Shown here: positions 48,901 through 60,900 of the stretch, piece after piece
Numbering within the stretch: position 1 is the stretch's first letter
Layout of the letters: each line of letters starts with the position of its first letter
Origin: Shinisaurus crocodilurus
Lineage: Eukaryota; Chordata; Lepidosauria; Squamata; Shinisauridae
Direction: 5' to 3'
Length of the DNA: 64,000 nucleotides
Assembly (NCBI GenBank): GCA_021292165.1
Contig: CM037880.1
Location: 224,842,467-224,906,466 of the forward strand
Notes under the pieces: model-generated
Told to the model about the DNA's origin: nothing
The model's input: the letters and a program-made list of their open reading frames with translations, nothing else
The model's database searches: none
Made by a program: the position numbers and the translations under genes

Positions 48901-51900
48901 AAAGTGGACACAGGCCAGAGATGGCAGGCAAGAAGTAGAACCAGCCACCAGAAGCAGGAAGGACGAGACACACAGCTGCTGCGCCTGCCCCCTCAGAAAC
49001 CACCATCGCCTGCTCAGAAGAAGGGACGGGGCGGGAAGGGCCCCCCCCCGGCCTAGCCTGGCACTCACCGCAACAGCTTGTTCTTGATGTCCCAGATCTT
49101 CACGGACCCATCCCTGCTGGCTGAGGCAAAGAGCTTCAGGTTGGGGCAACAGCAGAGGCCTGGCCAGAGGAACGGGGGGGGGGGGAGCAGCCGTGAGATA
49201 CAAACGCCAAGACCACCACCCCTGGATCAGCACCCCCTTTTGCAGTGCTGCCCCCTCCCCCAGCCCCACAGCTGAGGGCAGCTCTTTGCCCACCTGTGAC
49301 GTCATCCTGGGCATCATCCTCGGGGCCGTGCTCGGCACGCGTCTGCTCCATCAGGTTGTAGTAGACGATGCTGTGGGTGACCGTTTCAGGGTCTTGGAAG
49401 GCCACCGCCAGGGTCTCGCCCAGAGGACACATGTGCGTGGCAGGGGAGGCACAGGAGAAGCACAGGAGCGGGACCAGGCACTCCTCGGCGTAGGGGAAGA
49501 GGCGCCACATCTTCACCGTGAGATCAGCACCTGTGCCAGGGACAAGGACACGGAATCGGCACAAAGATGCCCGCCCGGGAAGACGCTCCTGCCCACCCTT
49601 CTGTTTCGGCATGACTGCCCCCCCCCCCTTTGCTTTGGATTGTATGTAAAGTAAAATCCTGCAAATTACTTGGGAAGATAGGCGAACAAATGTCAGTGTA
49701 CTGGAAGAAGCAAAGACTACTAGCATTGAAAAAATGATCCTTCAACGCCAACTTCAGTGGACCGGTCATGTTGTTCGAATGCCTGACTGCCGTCTCCCAA
49801 AGCAGTTACTTTACTCCCAACTCAAGGATGGAAAGCGGAATATCGGTGGTCAATATAAGAGGTTTAAAGATGTTCATAAGGCAAATCTAAAAAAATGCAA
49901 TATAAACATCGAAAACTGGGAAGCTCTGGCCCATGAACGATCTAAATGGAGGTTGGCCTTTCACAAAGGTTCCATGGACTTTGAAGAAGCCCGAGTGCAA
50001 GGTGAAAGGGAGAAACGTGCTAAGCGAAAAGCACGTCAAATGAATCCTTTACAGGACCATCTCCTATCTGGTAACCTGTGTCCTCACTGTGGGAAGCTGT
50101 GTGGATCTAGAATTGGCCTCCACAGTCACTTACGGACCCATCGCTAGAGTCTACACAATCTTCTTTAGAATTTCCTCCTTTTATCCCGGAAGACAATCTT
50201 ACTCGGTCACGAGTGATCGCCTGATGATGATGATGATGTAAAGTAAAAAATATGAACTTTCAAGCATTGATGGCATTCTTCTCCTGAGTGAGTGAGTGAG
50301 ATTTATTTCCATACATGTTTGGTATGTTTTACAGATGTAGGTATATTATGCAAGGTGACTGCCTCGCCCTCCCTGTAATTTCACACGAACCACAAAGCTG
50401 ACCAGGAAGCTGGTCAGATAAAGAGCATTGCTACAGAACTGCATGAGCTAGCCTTGGCCAGATAAGATATGGGCACATCAGTAAACCGTGAGTCAGCAAG
50501 TGGGAAGACTCCTAACTGTACAAGCAGCCCATTGTCAAAAGGGGGGTGGGGGAGCAGTGCAAATGTGCAGGTGTAAAAGCTGTATACTCCATGTGTCGTA
50601 TAAAAGTGGGCACCTGCGTGCATTCTGGGCCTTCCCCTGTTGTGTCCCAGGGGAGGACACGCTGCAGCATTTTTTCCCCCTTTCACAGAATCATGGAAAA
50701 GTAGAGTTGGAAGGGGCCTACCAGGCCATCGAGTCCAACCCCCTGCTCAGTGCAGGAATCCAGGTCAAAGCATCCCTGACAGATGATTGTCCAGTTGCAC
50801 CTTGAATGCCTCCAGAGTGGGAGAGCCCACCACCTCCCTAGGTAGTTGATTCCATTGTCTTATTGCTCTGACAGTCAGGAAATTTTTCCTGATGTTCAGA
50901 TGGAATCTGGGTTCCTGTCACTTGAGCCCATTATTCCGTGTCCTGCAAACTGGGATGAACGAGAAGAGATCCTTGGCCCTCCTCTGTGTGACATCCCTTC
51001 AAGTACTGGAAGAGTGCAATCATATCTCCCCTCAGTCTCCTCTTCTGAAGGCTAAACATGCCCAGTTCGTTCGGTCTCTCCTCACAAGGCCTTGTTTCCA
51101 GTCCCTTTATCATCTTTGTTGCCCTTCTCTGAACCCTTTCCAGTTTGTCTACATCCTACTTAAAGTGTGGTGCCCAGAACTGGACGCAATACTCAAGATG
51201 AGGCCTAACCAGTTCTGAGTAGAGGGGAAATAGTACTTCATGCAATTTAGAAGCTATACTTCTATTAATGCAGCCCAAAATAGCATTTGCCTTCTTTGCA
51301 GCCACATCGCATTGCTGGCTCATATTCAGTTTGTGATCTACCACAATTCCAAGATCCTTCTCACTTGTAGTATTGTTGAGCCAAGTGTCTCCCATTCAGT
51401 AACTCTGCATTTGGTTTCCTCTCCCTAGGTGCAGCACTTGGTATTTATCCCTATTAAATTTCATTCTGTTGTTTTCGGCCCAGCGCTCCAGCCTATCGAG
51501 ATTGCTTTGAATTTTGTTTCTGTCTTCCAGAGTATTAGCTGTTCCACCCAACTTTGTGTCATCTGCAAATTTGATAAGCATTCCCTGCACCTCCTCATCC
51601 AAGTCATTAATAAAAATGTTGAAGAGCACCGGGCCCAGGACCGAGCCTTGTGGTACCCCGCTTGTTACCTCTCCCCAGTTTGAGAAGGAACCATTGATAA
51701 GCACTCTTTGAGTCTGATTCAGTAGCCAACTGTGTATCCACCTGATAGTTGTTCCATCCAGCCCACTTTTAGCTAGTTTGTTAATCAGGATATCATGTGG
51801 CACTTTGTCGAAAGCTTTGCTGAAGTCCAGATATATGATGTCCACAGCATTCCTACAGTCCACAAGGGAGGTTACCCGATCAAAAAATGAGATCAGATTA

Positions 51901-54900
51901 GTCTGACAGGATTTGTTCTTGACAAATCCATGCTGGCTTCTAGTAATCACTGCATTGTTTTCAAGGTGCTTGCAGACTGACTTCTTTATAATCTCCAGAA
52001 TTTTCCCAGGGATTGATGTCAGACTGACTGGCCTATAGTTCCCAGGTTCCTCCTTCTTGCCCTTTTTGAAGATAGGAACAACATTTGCCCTCCTCCAGTC
52101 ATCTAGCATTTCACCTGTCCTCCATGATTTCTCAAAGATAATAGACAGTGGTTCTGAGAGTTCTTCTGCCAGTTCCTTTATTACTCTAGGATGCAGTTCG
52201 TCAGGCCCTGGAGATTTAAACTCGTTCAAAGTAATCAGATGTTCCCTGACCATTTGCCTATCAATCTCAAGCTGCAATCCTGCCCCTTCAGTCTGCACTT
52301 CAGGTTTGCCGGGGGGGACATAGACCCTCTTTCGGGAGAAGGCCGAGACAAAGTAAGAATTGAACACTTCTGCCTTTTCTTTGTCATTTGTTATCATTTT
52401 GTTGTCTCCATTGCATAGTTGAACCACCATTTCTTTCCTCTGTCTTTTACTGTGCACATATCTGAAGAAAGCTTTTTTGTTGCTTTTAGCATCCCTTGCT
52501 AGCCTCAGCTCATTTTCAGCTTTAGCCTTCCTGACGCTATTCCTGCAGTTCTGTGCTACCTGCCTGTACTCTTCCCTTGTAGCCCTTCCTTCCACTTCCT
52601 GTATGTGTCCTTTTTTGTTTGCAGGTCATCTCTGAGCTTTTTGTGAAGCCACATTGGCTCCTTCTGTTGCCCTCTGACTTTTTTCCTTGTGGGAATTGCT
52701 TGTAATTGTGCTTTCAGAATTTCCTTTTTTAAAAACTCCCACCCCTCCTGGGCTCCTTTTCTCATTAGAGTCGCTTGCCATGGGACCTTACTCATCATTG
52801 TTCTGAATTTATTAAAATTGGCTTTCCTAAAATCCAGGGTACGCGTTTGGCTACACTTAGCTTTTGCTTCCTTTAGAATCAAGAACTCAAGTATAACATG
52901 GTCACTTTCCCCCAGAGTTCCCGTAACTGCTGCTTTATCCACTAACTTGTCTCTGTTGGTTAGAATCAGGTCAAGGATAGCTGATCCTCTAGTTCCTTCC
53001 TCCACTTTCTGTAGGAGGAAGTTATCAGCAACACAAGTCAGGAATTTCTTGGAGGTGCCATGTTTGGCAGAATTTGTCTCCCAACAGATATCAGGGAAAT
53101 TGAAGTCCCCGTCACTACTATATCATGCCTCCTTGAAACACTGGCAATTTGCTTTTCCAAAGTTTCATCCTCTTCTTCTCCTTGATTGGGTGGTCGGTAG
53201 TAGACTCCAACCGCCATGTTCATTTTATTCTTTGCCCCATTTATTTTAATCCAGATGTTCTCGATGGGGCTACCAAGCTCATCCTCATGTATTTCTGTGT
53301 AGAGATACCTATCTTTAACATATAGTGCGACTCCACCTCCCTTTCTGTTGCTTCTGTTCTTTTTGAACAAGTTATATCCTTCAATTGCTGTATTCCAGCC
53401 ATGGGAGTCATCCCACCAGGTTTCAGTTATCCCTATCAAGTCGTACTTGCCCTCATGCATTAAGAGTTCACGTTCGCTCTGTTTGTTTCTCATACTTTGG
53501 GCATTAGTATATATTTATTATATTTTTTATATTTTTATTATTATTATAAAATAAATAATTAAATAAAATAATAATAATAATAAAATAATTAGTATATAGA
53601 CATTGAAGACCATGTGCTTTATAGTCCAGCTTTCTTCCTACATTTTGTGGTAGACTATCACTGGGTGCTGTTATAGCGGTTCTCTCCGTTTCGGCGCATA
53701 GACCTTCTTCCATTGTTACCCCTGAGTTTATGTCTCCTTCCCCTGTTGGATTCAGTTTAAAGCCCTCCTGATGAAGTTCCTCATGCTGTGGCCAAACACA
53801 TTCTTCCCAGTCCTTGTGAGGTGCAACCCATCCTTTGCCAGCAGTCCATCTTCCAGGAAGTGTAGCCCGTGGTCCCAGAATCCAAATCCCTCGCGTCGGC
53901 ACCACCTTCATAACCAGTCATTCACTCGGAGCATTTTTCTTTCCCTTTCTATGCCTCTTCCAAGTACTGGAAGGATGGATGAGAAAACTATCTGGGCCCC
54001 AAAGTTCTTGAGTTCCCTCCCCCAAATCTTCAAATTCTGACGTGATTTCTTCGTAACTCCACTTGGCAGTATCATTTGTACCCACGTGGATGAGAACTGA
54101 AAGGGGTATGTGTTGGTGGGCTGCATGAGCCTCGGCAGCTGCTCTGACACATCCTTAATCCGTGCTCCGGGGAGACAGCACACCTGGCGAGTCCATGGGT
54201 CTTCGCGACATACTTTGGCTTCGATCCCCCGCAGGAGGGAGTCTCCCACTATGAGTACTCTTCTCTTCCTCTTCTTGTAGGCCTTGGTTTGATTGCCTCC
54301 ACTTGACTGACCTTCAGCCTTTTGCTCGCTGTCACGTTGGGTGCCCAGTAATTCATCCTCTGCAGGCTGTCCTCTGCTCTCGTCCTCAAGTATCTGTAAG
54401 CGGCTTCCACAGGCGCAGAATGTCTTCTAGTTCTTCTGCTCCTAACAGTCACCCTTTTCCAGGGAGTTCCTCCTACGTTATTTTCCCTTGCCTCTGCAGT
54501 CTCCGACTCCGCCTCATCCTGCCGTTGCCCTTCTGGCTCCTGTTCTACGCTTTGCTGCTGTAGATCCACCGTTCTGTCTAAGAACTCTTCACTTTCTCTT
54601 ACACCCCTGAGGGTGGACACTTGCTGCTCCAGTCCTCTGAACTTTTCTTCCAACAGCGTGACCAGCTTGCACTTGTTGCACGTGTAGGCCATGTTGATCA
54701 TGGCAGGAAAATAAACATTGCACACACCTTGCATGTCACCACCACTGGAGAGTCCTTTCCGTCCATAGTTCTCTATTCCCTTTATGTTTCTGCCTTTCTT
54801 TTCGTGCTGGAATGGCCAGTGCCTTGTCCTGCCTTCCGGGAAGGTTAACAGAGAGTCCCCCTGGTCTTTAGGTGTGTGATACAAGAACAAAACCAACAGA

Positions 54901-57900
54901 CAAGAAAATCTGTTAGGGCCCTCCCCCTTGACCTCCCCTGCCGAACTCTGCTGCCAAATTCCTGTTTGCTCGCTCTGTTCGCTCGCTCTCTGGGAGCCTG
55001 CTTGCCTATACATTTTAATCATTTTAATCTTGTAATTGTTTTTAATTCCGTTATTGTAACTGCTGCTGCTAGCTCTGCTGTTTGTTTTTAATCTGTGGTT
55101 TTAAATTTTATATTTTATATTGTATTTTATGATTTTAACTGTTGTAAACCGCCCAGAGAGCTTTGGCTATTGGGTGGTATAAAAAATGTATTAAATAAAT
55201 AAATAAAATAAATACAGCCCCCGAAACAGCTGGAGCCTCTCCTGTGCCTCTGCTCAGCTGGGTTAGGGAACAGAATCAATAAAGTGCTTTACTGTCTAAC
55301 CGCCTTAACTGCGTCTGGCTACTAAATTGGCTGAGGTCAGCTAGACAACAAACTGAGTCCAGTTTGGGCTCTTACCACATACGGTTCCTATAAATTGTTG
55401 GTTAGTGTGGAGAAACGAGCCTTTGGGGGTACACACACACACCTCAGGTGTGAACCGGCTGGGGTGGGGTGTGCATAGTTAGCGTGTAGAGAAAAGAGTT
55501 TTTAGGGTTCCTGCATGCATGCAGGAACAAATAAACACACACATACACACACACACACACACACGCCTCCTCATGAGTAAACCAGGTGGGGGCTGGGAGG
55601 AAGCAAAAGGTGATGGAACATAAGATGGGGCCTGGCGCCCAGAGGTCTGGAGGAGCCAGGCTGAAAGCGTTCATATGCAGATGTAATGCAGATAGTTCAA
55701 GCCATGACTCACAGTTCCCGTTCCCCTGCCTGGCCAGTTCCCTCCCCCCTGCATGGCCAGGTGAAATTCAAATTGATTGGCTGAAGCGAGAGGGTTGCAG
55801 AAAGGGGGAGGGGGATGAGTTTTTTCCCCACGTGTAAGCCTTTGTTCTTGGTCAGTCCTTTTTGGTAGTTTGCCAGCATGGCAGCGCGCCAGCGAGGGGC
55901 CCGAGCCTTTAGGGGGGGGGCCCCCCTCAAGAACCGACCCCAGACAGCCTCTGGTAAAATTGGCTGGTTTGAAGGACTGGTGAAAGCAAGCCTTGTAGGG
56001 GTTTACCCATCTTGGACCTTCGGGTAGGTGTGGTAATTCTCCATCGGGCAGCAGGGCTGTGCTGGATCTAACCCTTTGAAGAAGACACCCTCAGGTAACA
56101 GGTGTGTGCTTGAGAGATTTTTAAGGAATCAGGTTTTCTTGTTTTATAGCTTTACTGTGTACTAAAGTGTCTCTCTATATTGTGTGCTTCTCTCATTTGC
56201 CTAATCTTGTTGTAAGATGCTACCAGAAATAAACCTTGTCGTGGTTTCACCCCAAATGGGTTTTGTAGTACTCTGTTGGTTCAGTATCTAAATCCAGGTT
56301 ACAGAAATTAAAGGCGAGTCCCTGAACAGAGATTCAAGTAGGGTTGCAGATAGCTGAGGCTGGCAATCTGGTACCTTGAGATCTCTGGGGGTCTTGGTTC
56401 CTTTGCCAGCAGGCAAAGGTGGGGTGGTGGTGGGTCAGCCAGCCCCCCCTTCTGGGCCACATGGTGGCAAGTGCTGGGTTCCCTTTGCAGGGAGGAAAGG
56501 GTTGGGAGTCTGGCGGGCCAGCCAGCCCCCCCCCCCTCTTCCTCCATAGTTAGACATTCAGCTCTCTGTGGGCTAATTTAATGAACCCAAGAACCTGTTC
56601 ACAGTATCCGCCTTTTTTGGTTTTCTTTTTCCATTTTGTGTGGGCACCGGCAGCACACGGGTCGGGCTCAGCACAGAGGTAGTATGGAACAAGAGACACA
56701 CGGTGAGCGACAAGCATGCCTCATGCCGCTCGCTCTTCCATCTTTTTCTCCTTAACAGATTTTCTGCAGCAAGGAAAAAGGCAGAAGCAGCTGTGGGGGG
56801 AAGCAGGAAGGGCACACCTGGAAGGTGCTGTCACCCGGACCCAGCCGCCCACGAATGAGGCAGGGCGACGGGGCGGCAAGGGCAACGTCTGGAAGCCTCC
56901 TTGGGAAACAAGGCTTCCTCCTGCGGGAACATGCAGCCACTTCCCTTGCCCTAGTTCCACGTGGGCAGGGAAGCCACAGGGATGGCTGGCGAAAGGCCAA
57001 GGGAGAGCAGCACAAGGGCACACACACCCCACGTACGAGGAAAAGGCCCTCCCGTCCTTGAGCCCCTCCCGGAGACAAGCCCCTTCCCTTTGCCAGAGCA
57101 ACCCACCCCTCCTCCGCTGCCACCCTGCTGGCTCCCCGTCCCCCCCTGCTCATCTCCATCTCTGACCTCCCCCCCCCCTTGTCGGTAGAAGACACCCCTT
57201 GTGCATTAGGGAGGTGGTGGGCCCTCCCACACTGGAGGCATTCAAGGTGCGGCTGGACGGACAGCTGTCTGCCAGGGATGCTTTGACTTGGATCCCTGCA
57301 CTGAGCGGTGGGTTGGACTCGATGGCCTCGTGGGCCCCTTCCAACTCCACTATTCTGTGATTCTATTTTCGGCGCAGGCCTGTGAAGCAATCGCAACGGG
57401 GTGTGTGTGTGTGTGTGTGTGCCTCCCACCCCCAGCCACGTGTTTTAGAAGCCTTTGTGCGGAGCAAGGCCCGTTGTTGCTCCGGCACGGGCCACCCTGC
57501 TGGTGACCCCTTGGCCCTGGGGACCCGACATTTGGATCTGCCCAGCTAGGACTCACCGGCTGAAACGACGCACGTCTGGGTGGGGTATTCAGCCAGCGCC
57601 GTGACCGGTTTGGGGCCATGGGACTCCACCGTGTACTGGATGCGGCCCGAGAACCATTCCACCACGCTGAGGAACCCGTTCTGGTGCCCCAAAACGACAA
57701 AGTACCTGGCAGGGAGAGTCAAACCTACAATGAGAAACACGCTCACAAATACCCACGGCAGAGTAGTGGACAGGGGTGGGTGGGCGCGGCATGGGGGGGG
57801 GCTGTGGGGAAGCAGCGTGGAGGGAGAAGGGCCAAGACAGGCAGGGGGAATCCAAAGCACGGGATCCACAGGCACGTTGAAAAGCGGTCTCTGGCTGGGC

Positions 57901-60900
57901 CCTCGGCCGGGAGAGCCCAGCGGCCCTGGCGCTAGAAGCGGGCAGGGTGGGGCTAGGCACGCTGCAGCCTCCTCGGGGCCTTGAGCCGTCTCCAGAGAAA
58001 TCGGATTTTGTACATGTCTCGATCCAGCCAGGAGGCAGCGGGCGGCTTGGCAGCCTAGTCCCAAGACGCGCAAATGTTACCAGCCCCGCGGGCTGGGTGT
58101 GTGTGTGTGTGTGAGCGAGCGGTGGATGGGGCATAAAGTCAGGGTTAAGACTCTTAACTGGCCCCGATGAATCTGCACTCCCTGCCTCAAGCCCTCTGCC
58201 ACGGCCACGTGTGCCACAGAACGCGGGTCCTGCTGGGTCACCGGACACTGCCCGGCCCCCAAAGTTCTCCTTTGCACCTACGCTGCGATCCCCGGCGCCG
58301 GCGCCTCTCTCCACCCATGGCCCAGGCTTCGAGGCCCTCCTACTCAGTGCGGCCCGTGCTCGGCCACTCAGCCCGCAATCCAGCCCGACGCTGCCTGCCC
58401 ACCCGCACCCCGTGTTGGCCGCTGAACCTTGAGCACGGAGTTCGGGCTCTGCGCACACAGGGCCTTGGTAAATGCCGGTTTACCAAGGAAGGGTCAGTAC
58501 AGTTCCCGGGCAGGGCAGCTCACGCAGGCCTGCGGCAGGGTGTCTCCCAGGCCCAGGGCAAGGCGGCTACGCGAGGGGGCAGGGAAGTCCCCCGGGTAGA
58601 CATGCAGCACACCGCACCTGTTTTTATCCTGCATTTTGAGCGGGACTTTCTGCCACGGCTTTCGGTGGCCTTTGTTCTCAGCCACGTCCAGCCACATGCT
58701 GTAAGCCCCCTCGGGGTCCACGGTGTGGCTGTAGAGCAGGAGGCAGCATGGCCTGGAGTCCCAGCAGCAGGCAGGCGTGCTCTTCTTGACAACCATGGGG
58801 TCGGCCGCCGCGTTGACGCGCAGGAGGGCGCCCTGCTCCATCAGCACAAAGAGGGTCTCCCGGGGCAAACAGTACGCCACATTGCAGGCCTGGAAGGGCT
58901 GGTCCAGGCACAGCACAGAGCAGGCCTGGCCGCTCTCCGCATCGAGCAGCCGCACCGTGGAGTCCTGGCACACGCAGAGGACACGGACGGGGAAGTCACC
59001 CACAGTCTTCAAGTCGAAGCAGCTGAGGCGCTTGACGGGGGAGCCCAGCGGGGCGTGCAGCGAGTAGAGCGTGTTGATCTTCCAGAAGTTCAGGGACGAG
59101 CCAGAGATGGAGATGACGCGCGACGTGGTCTTCGTGTCCAGGGCCTCCACCGGCTCCGAGATATGGACCTGATCCACCTGGTCGACGGTGTCAAGGTTCC
59201 ACGTGCGAATGGTGCCGTCTTGGGAGGCCGAGAATATGAGCGGCCTCTGAGGGTAGATGGTCACAGCAATTACCGGAGCTGGGGGGGTACAAGGCAGGTG
59301 GGCCAGGAGTGGGGGAGCGTGAGAGGTCATGCCGGAGAAGGCGAGGACATGCACAGCCCCGGGGGGAGGAAGCAGCGCGGCGGGCCACACCTGCAGCTAG
59401 CTCCCCTCCAGCTTCGGAGGGTGAATTAAGGTATTCGGGGAGCTCTTTGACCGTCTGCTTTGCTATTCAGAATCGCTGCAGGAAGGAGAAAAGCCTCCAT
59501 CCTGCCCCCCCCCCGCTTGCGCTCCTTACATCTTGGCACATCCATGTACATAAACCTTTTTTTTGCCACAGGATGTTGGAATGGAAAACAGCTCAGGGCA
59601 AGGCAAAAATTCAAAGAGGACAGAGGGATCACCAGCTAGTAGCTGTGGCAACTAAGAAGGAAACATCCTTATGCCTGCGACAGCCGTGACAGCCAGAAAT
59701 GCAACAGGTAGAGCTTTCCTGATGTGTTTTCATGCTGATAAAAGCTTCATCTGTTGAATTTCTGCCAGTCACACAGCCGTTTTGTAAGAGGAAAGGTGGC
59801 AATTGTACTCATGGCCGTGACAATGACTCATTGTCCCCAATTAATTACCGTAGGTATTTTTCCTGCAAGGGAGCCAGGCGCATGGGGGGGGGGGAGAAAG
59901 GGAAGGGTTACGGGCAGAGGCGGCCCTTGCAGGTGATGGATCTAGGGGAGCGGCGTGCTCGCTGCCCTTCCCTCCTCATCCTCACCATGTGGGCAAATGC
60001 CCACACTCACCAGTGTGGCCCACGAAAACCGTCTGAATGTGCCAGTCCTCGTCCCAGACCTTGATGGTTGTATCCCGGGAGGCCGTGACAGCAGAGCCAA
60101 TCGCTTCGCAGTAGGTGATATCCGTGATCACCCTGGGGAGAAGCGGCCGAGAGGCCCCGTAAGAAGGGCCCTGTGGAATCAAGCCCAAAGCCCACCTTGG
60201 ACAGCCCCCTCCCCCTCCTGTGGCCAGATCGATGGCTCTCAGAGGCTCACGCTCACCTCCCGTGGCAGCCCCCCCCCCCAGCGGCTCCTCGTAATCCAGC
60301 GGCCTGCTGGACAGCCACACACTCTGCAAAGCTGCCCGCATGGTTACGGCGGCTGCAATCCCGCACTCACTTACCTGGGAGTAAGCCCCGTTGAAGCCTG
60401 TTGGACTTACTTCCGAGTAGACACGCCTAGCATTGCACTATAAAGCGCTCTTGAGCCGGTGACCACCCCCTTGGTGGCTGCTGCCACACTTATTGAGAAT
60501 TTATTGTGGAATCACCGTGGCTCATTCAGTCACACTTTCATCCATTTGTGATCCTCCTGTGTTTTCCCAGCGTTGCTTCCGTGAGAAAACGGGAGAAGTC
60601 CCAACTTTTTTGAGGATGGATGGAAGAATCGCACAATCTCCACAGGTGCGGATGCCCTTTGTGCTACTCTTCTGTCTTTTTAAAGAGGTGTCATTTTGGT
60701 ATGGGCAGTGACCCCCGAGAGAGACTTATCAGGCAGGCAAACCCATCATCATAGGTCAGCACTCCACTCAATAGAACTGTTGTGCTAGGCACCGTTTTTA
60801 TCACACATTTGTTTTATTTTCAATCCATCTTTTAAATAGTGTGGGTATCATATATGTGTGCGTGTGTGTGTGTGTGTACACATGTGTATATGTGTGTGTG

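Noticed and set aside
49734..50147. C2H2 zinc-finger protein as a host gene
   Set aside because: Frame is part of a LINE 3' end with (GAT)n tail and 13-bp target duplication, and a second copy exists at 17.0-17.2 kb.
51396..55022. long minus-strand proteins considered as host genes
   Set aside because: They carry CR1 endonuclease and RT motifs and end in the CR1 tail, so they belong to a LINE.
57589..58458. 289-codon minus-strand open frame continuing into exon 5
   Set aside because: It reads exon 5 in the wrong frame. The WD40 frame [14 protein letters not shown] joins exactly to exon 4 through the donor at 58617.
58494..58617. extension of exon 4 to the GTGAGC donor at 58523
   Set aside because: That donor ends in phase 0, which cannot join exon 5. 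The upstream AG|GTGCGG donor fits and gives a natural KNRYF junction.
58167..59429. 420-codon plus-strand open frame
   Set aside because: It lies antisense to the WD40 exon 4, has no recognisable domain, and its openness follows from the GC-rich codon pattern of the true exon.
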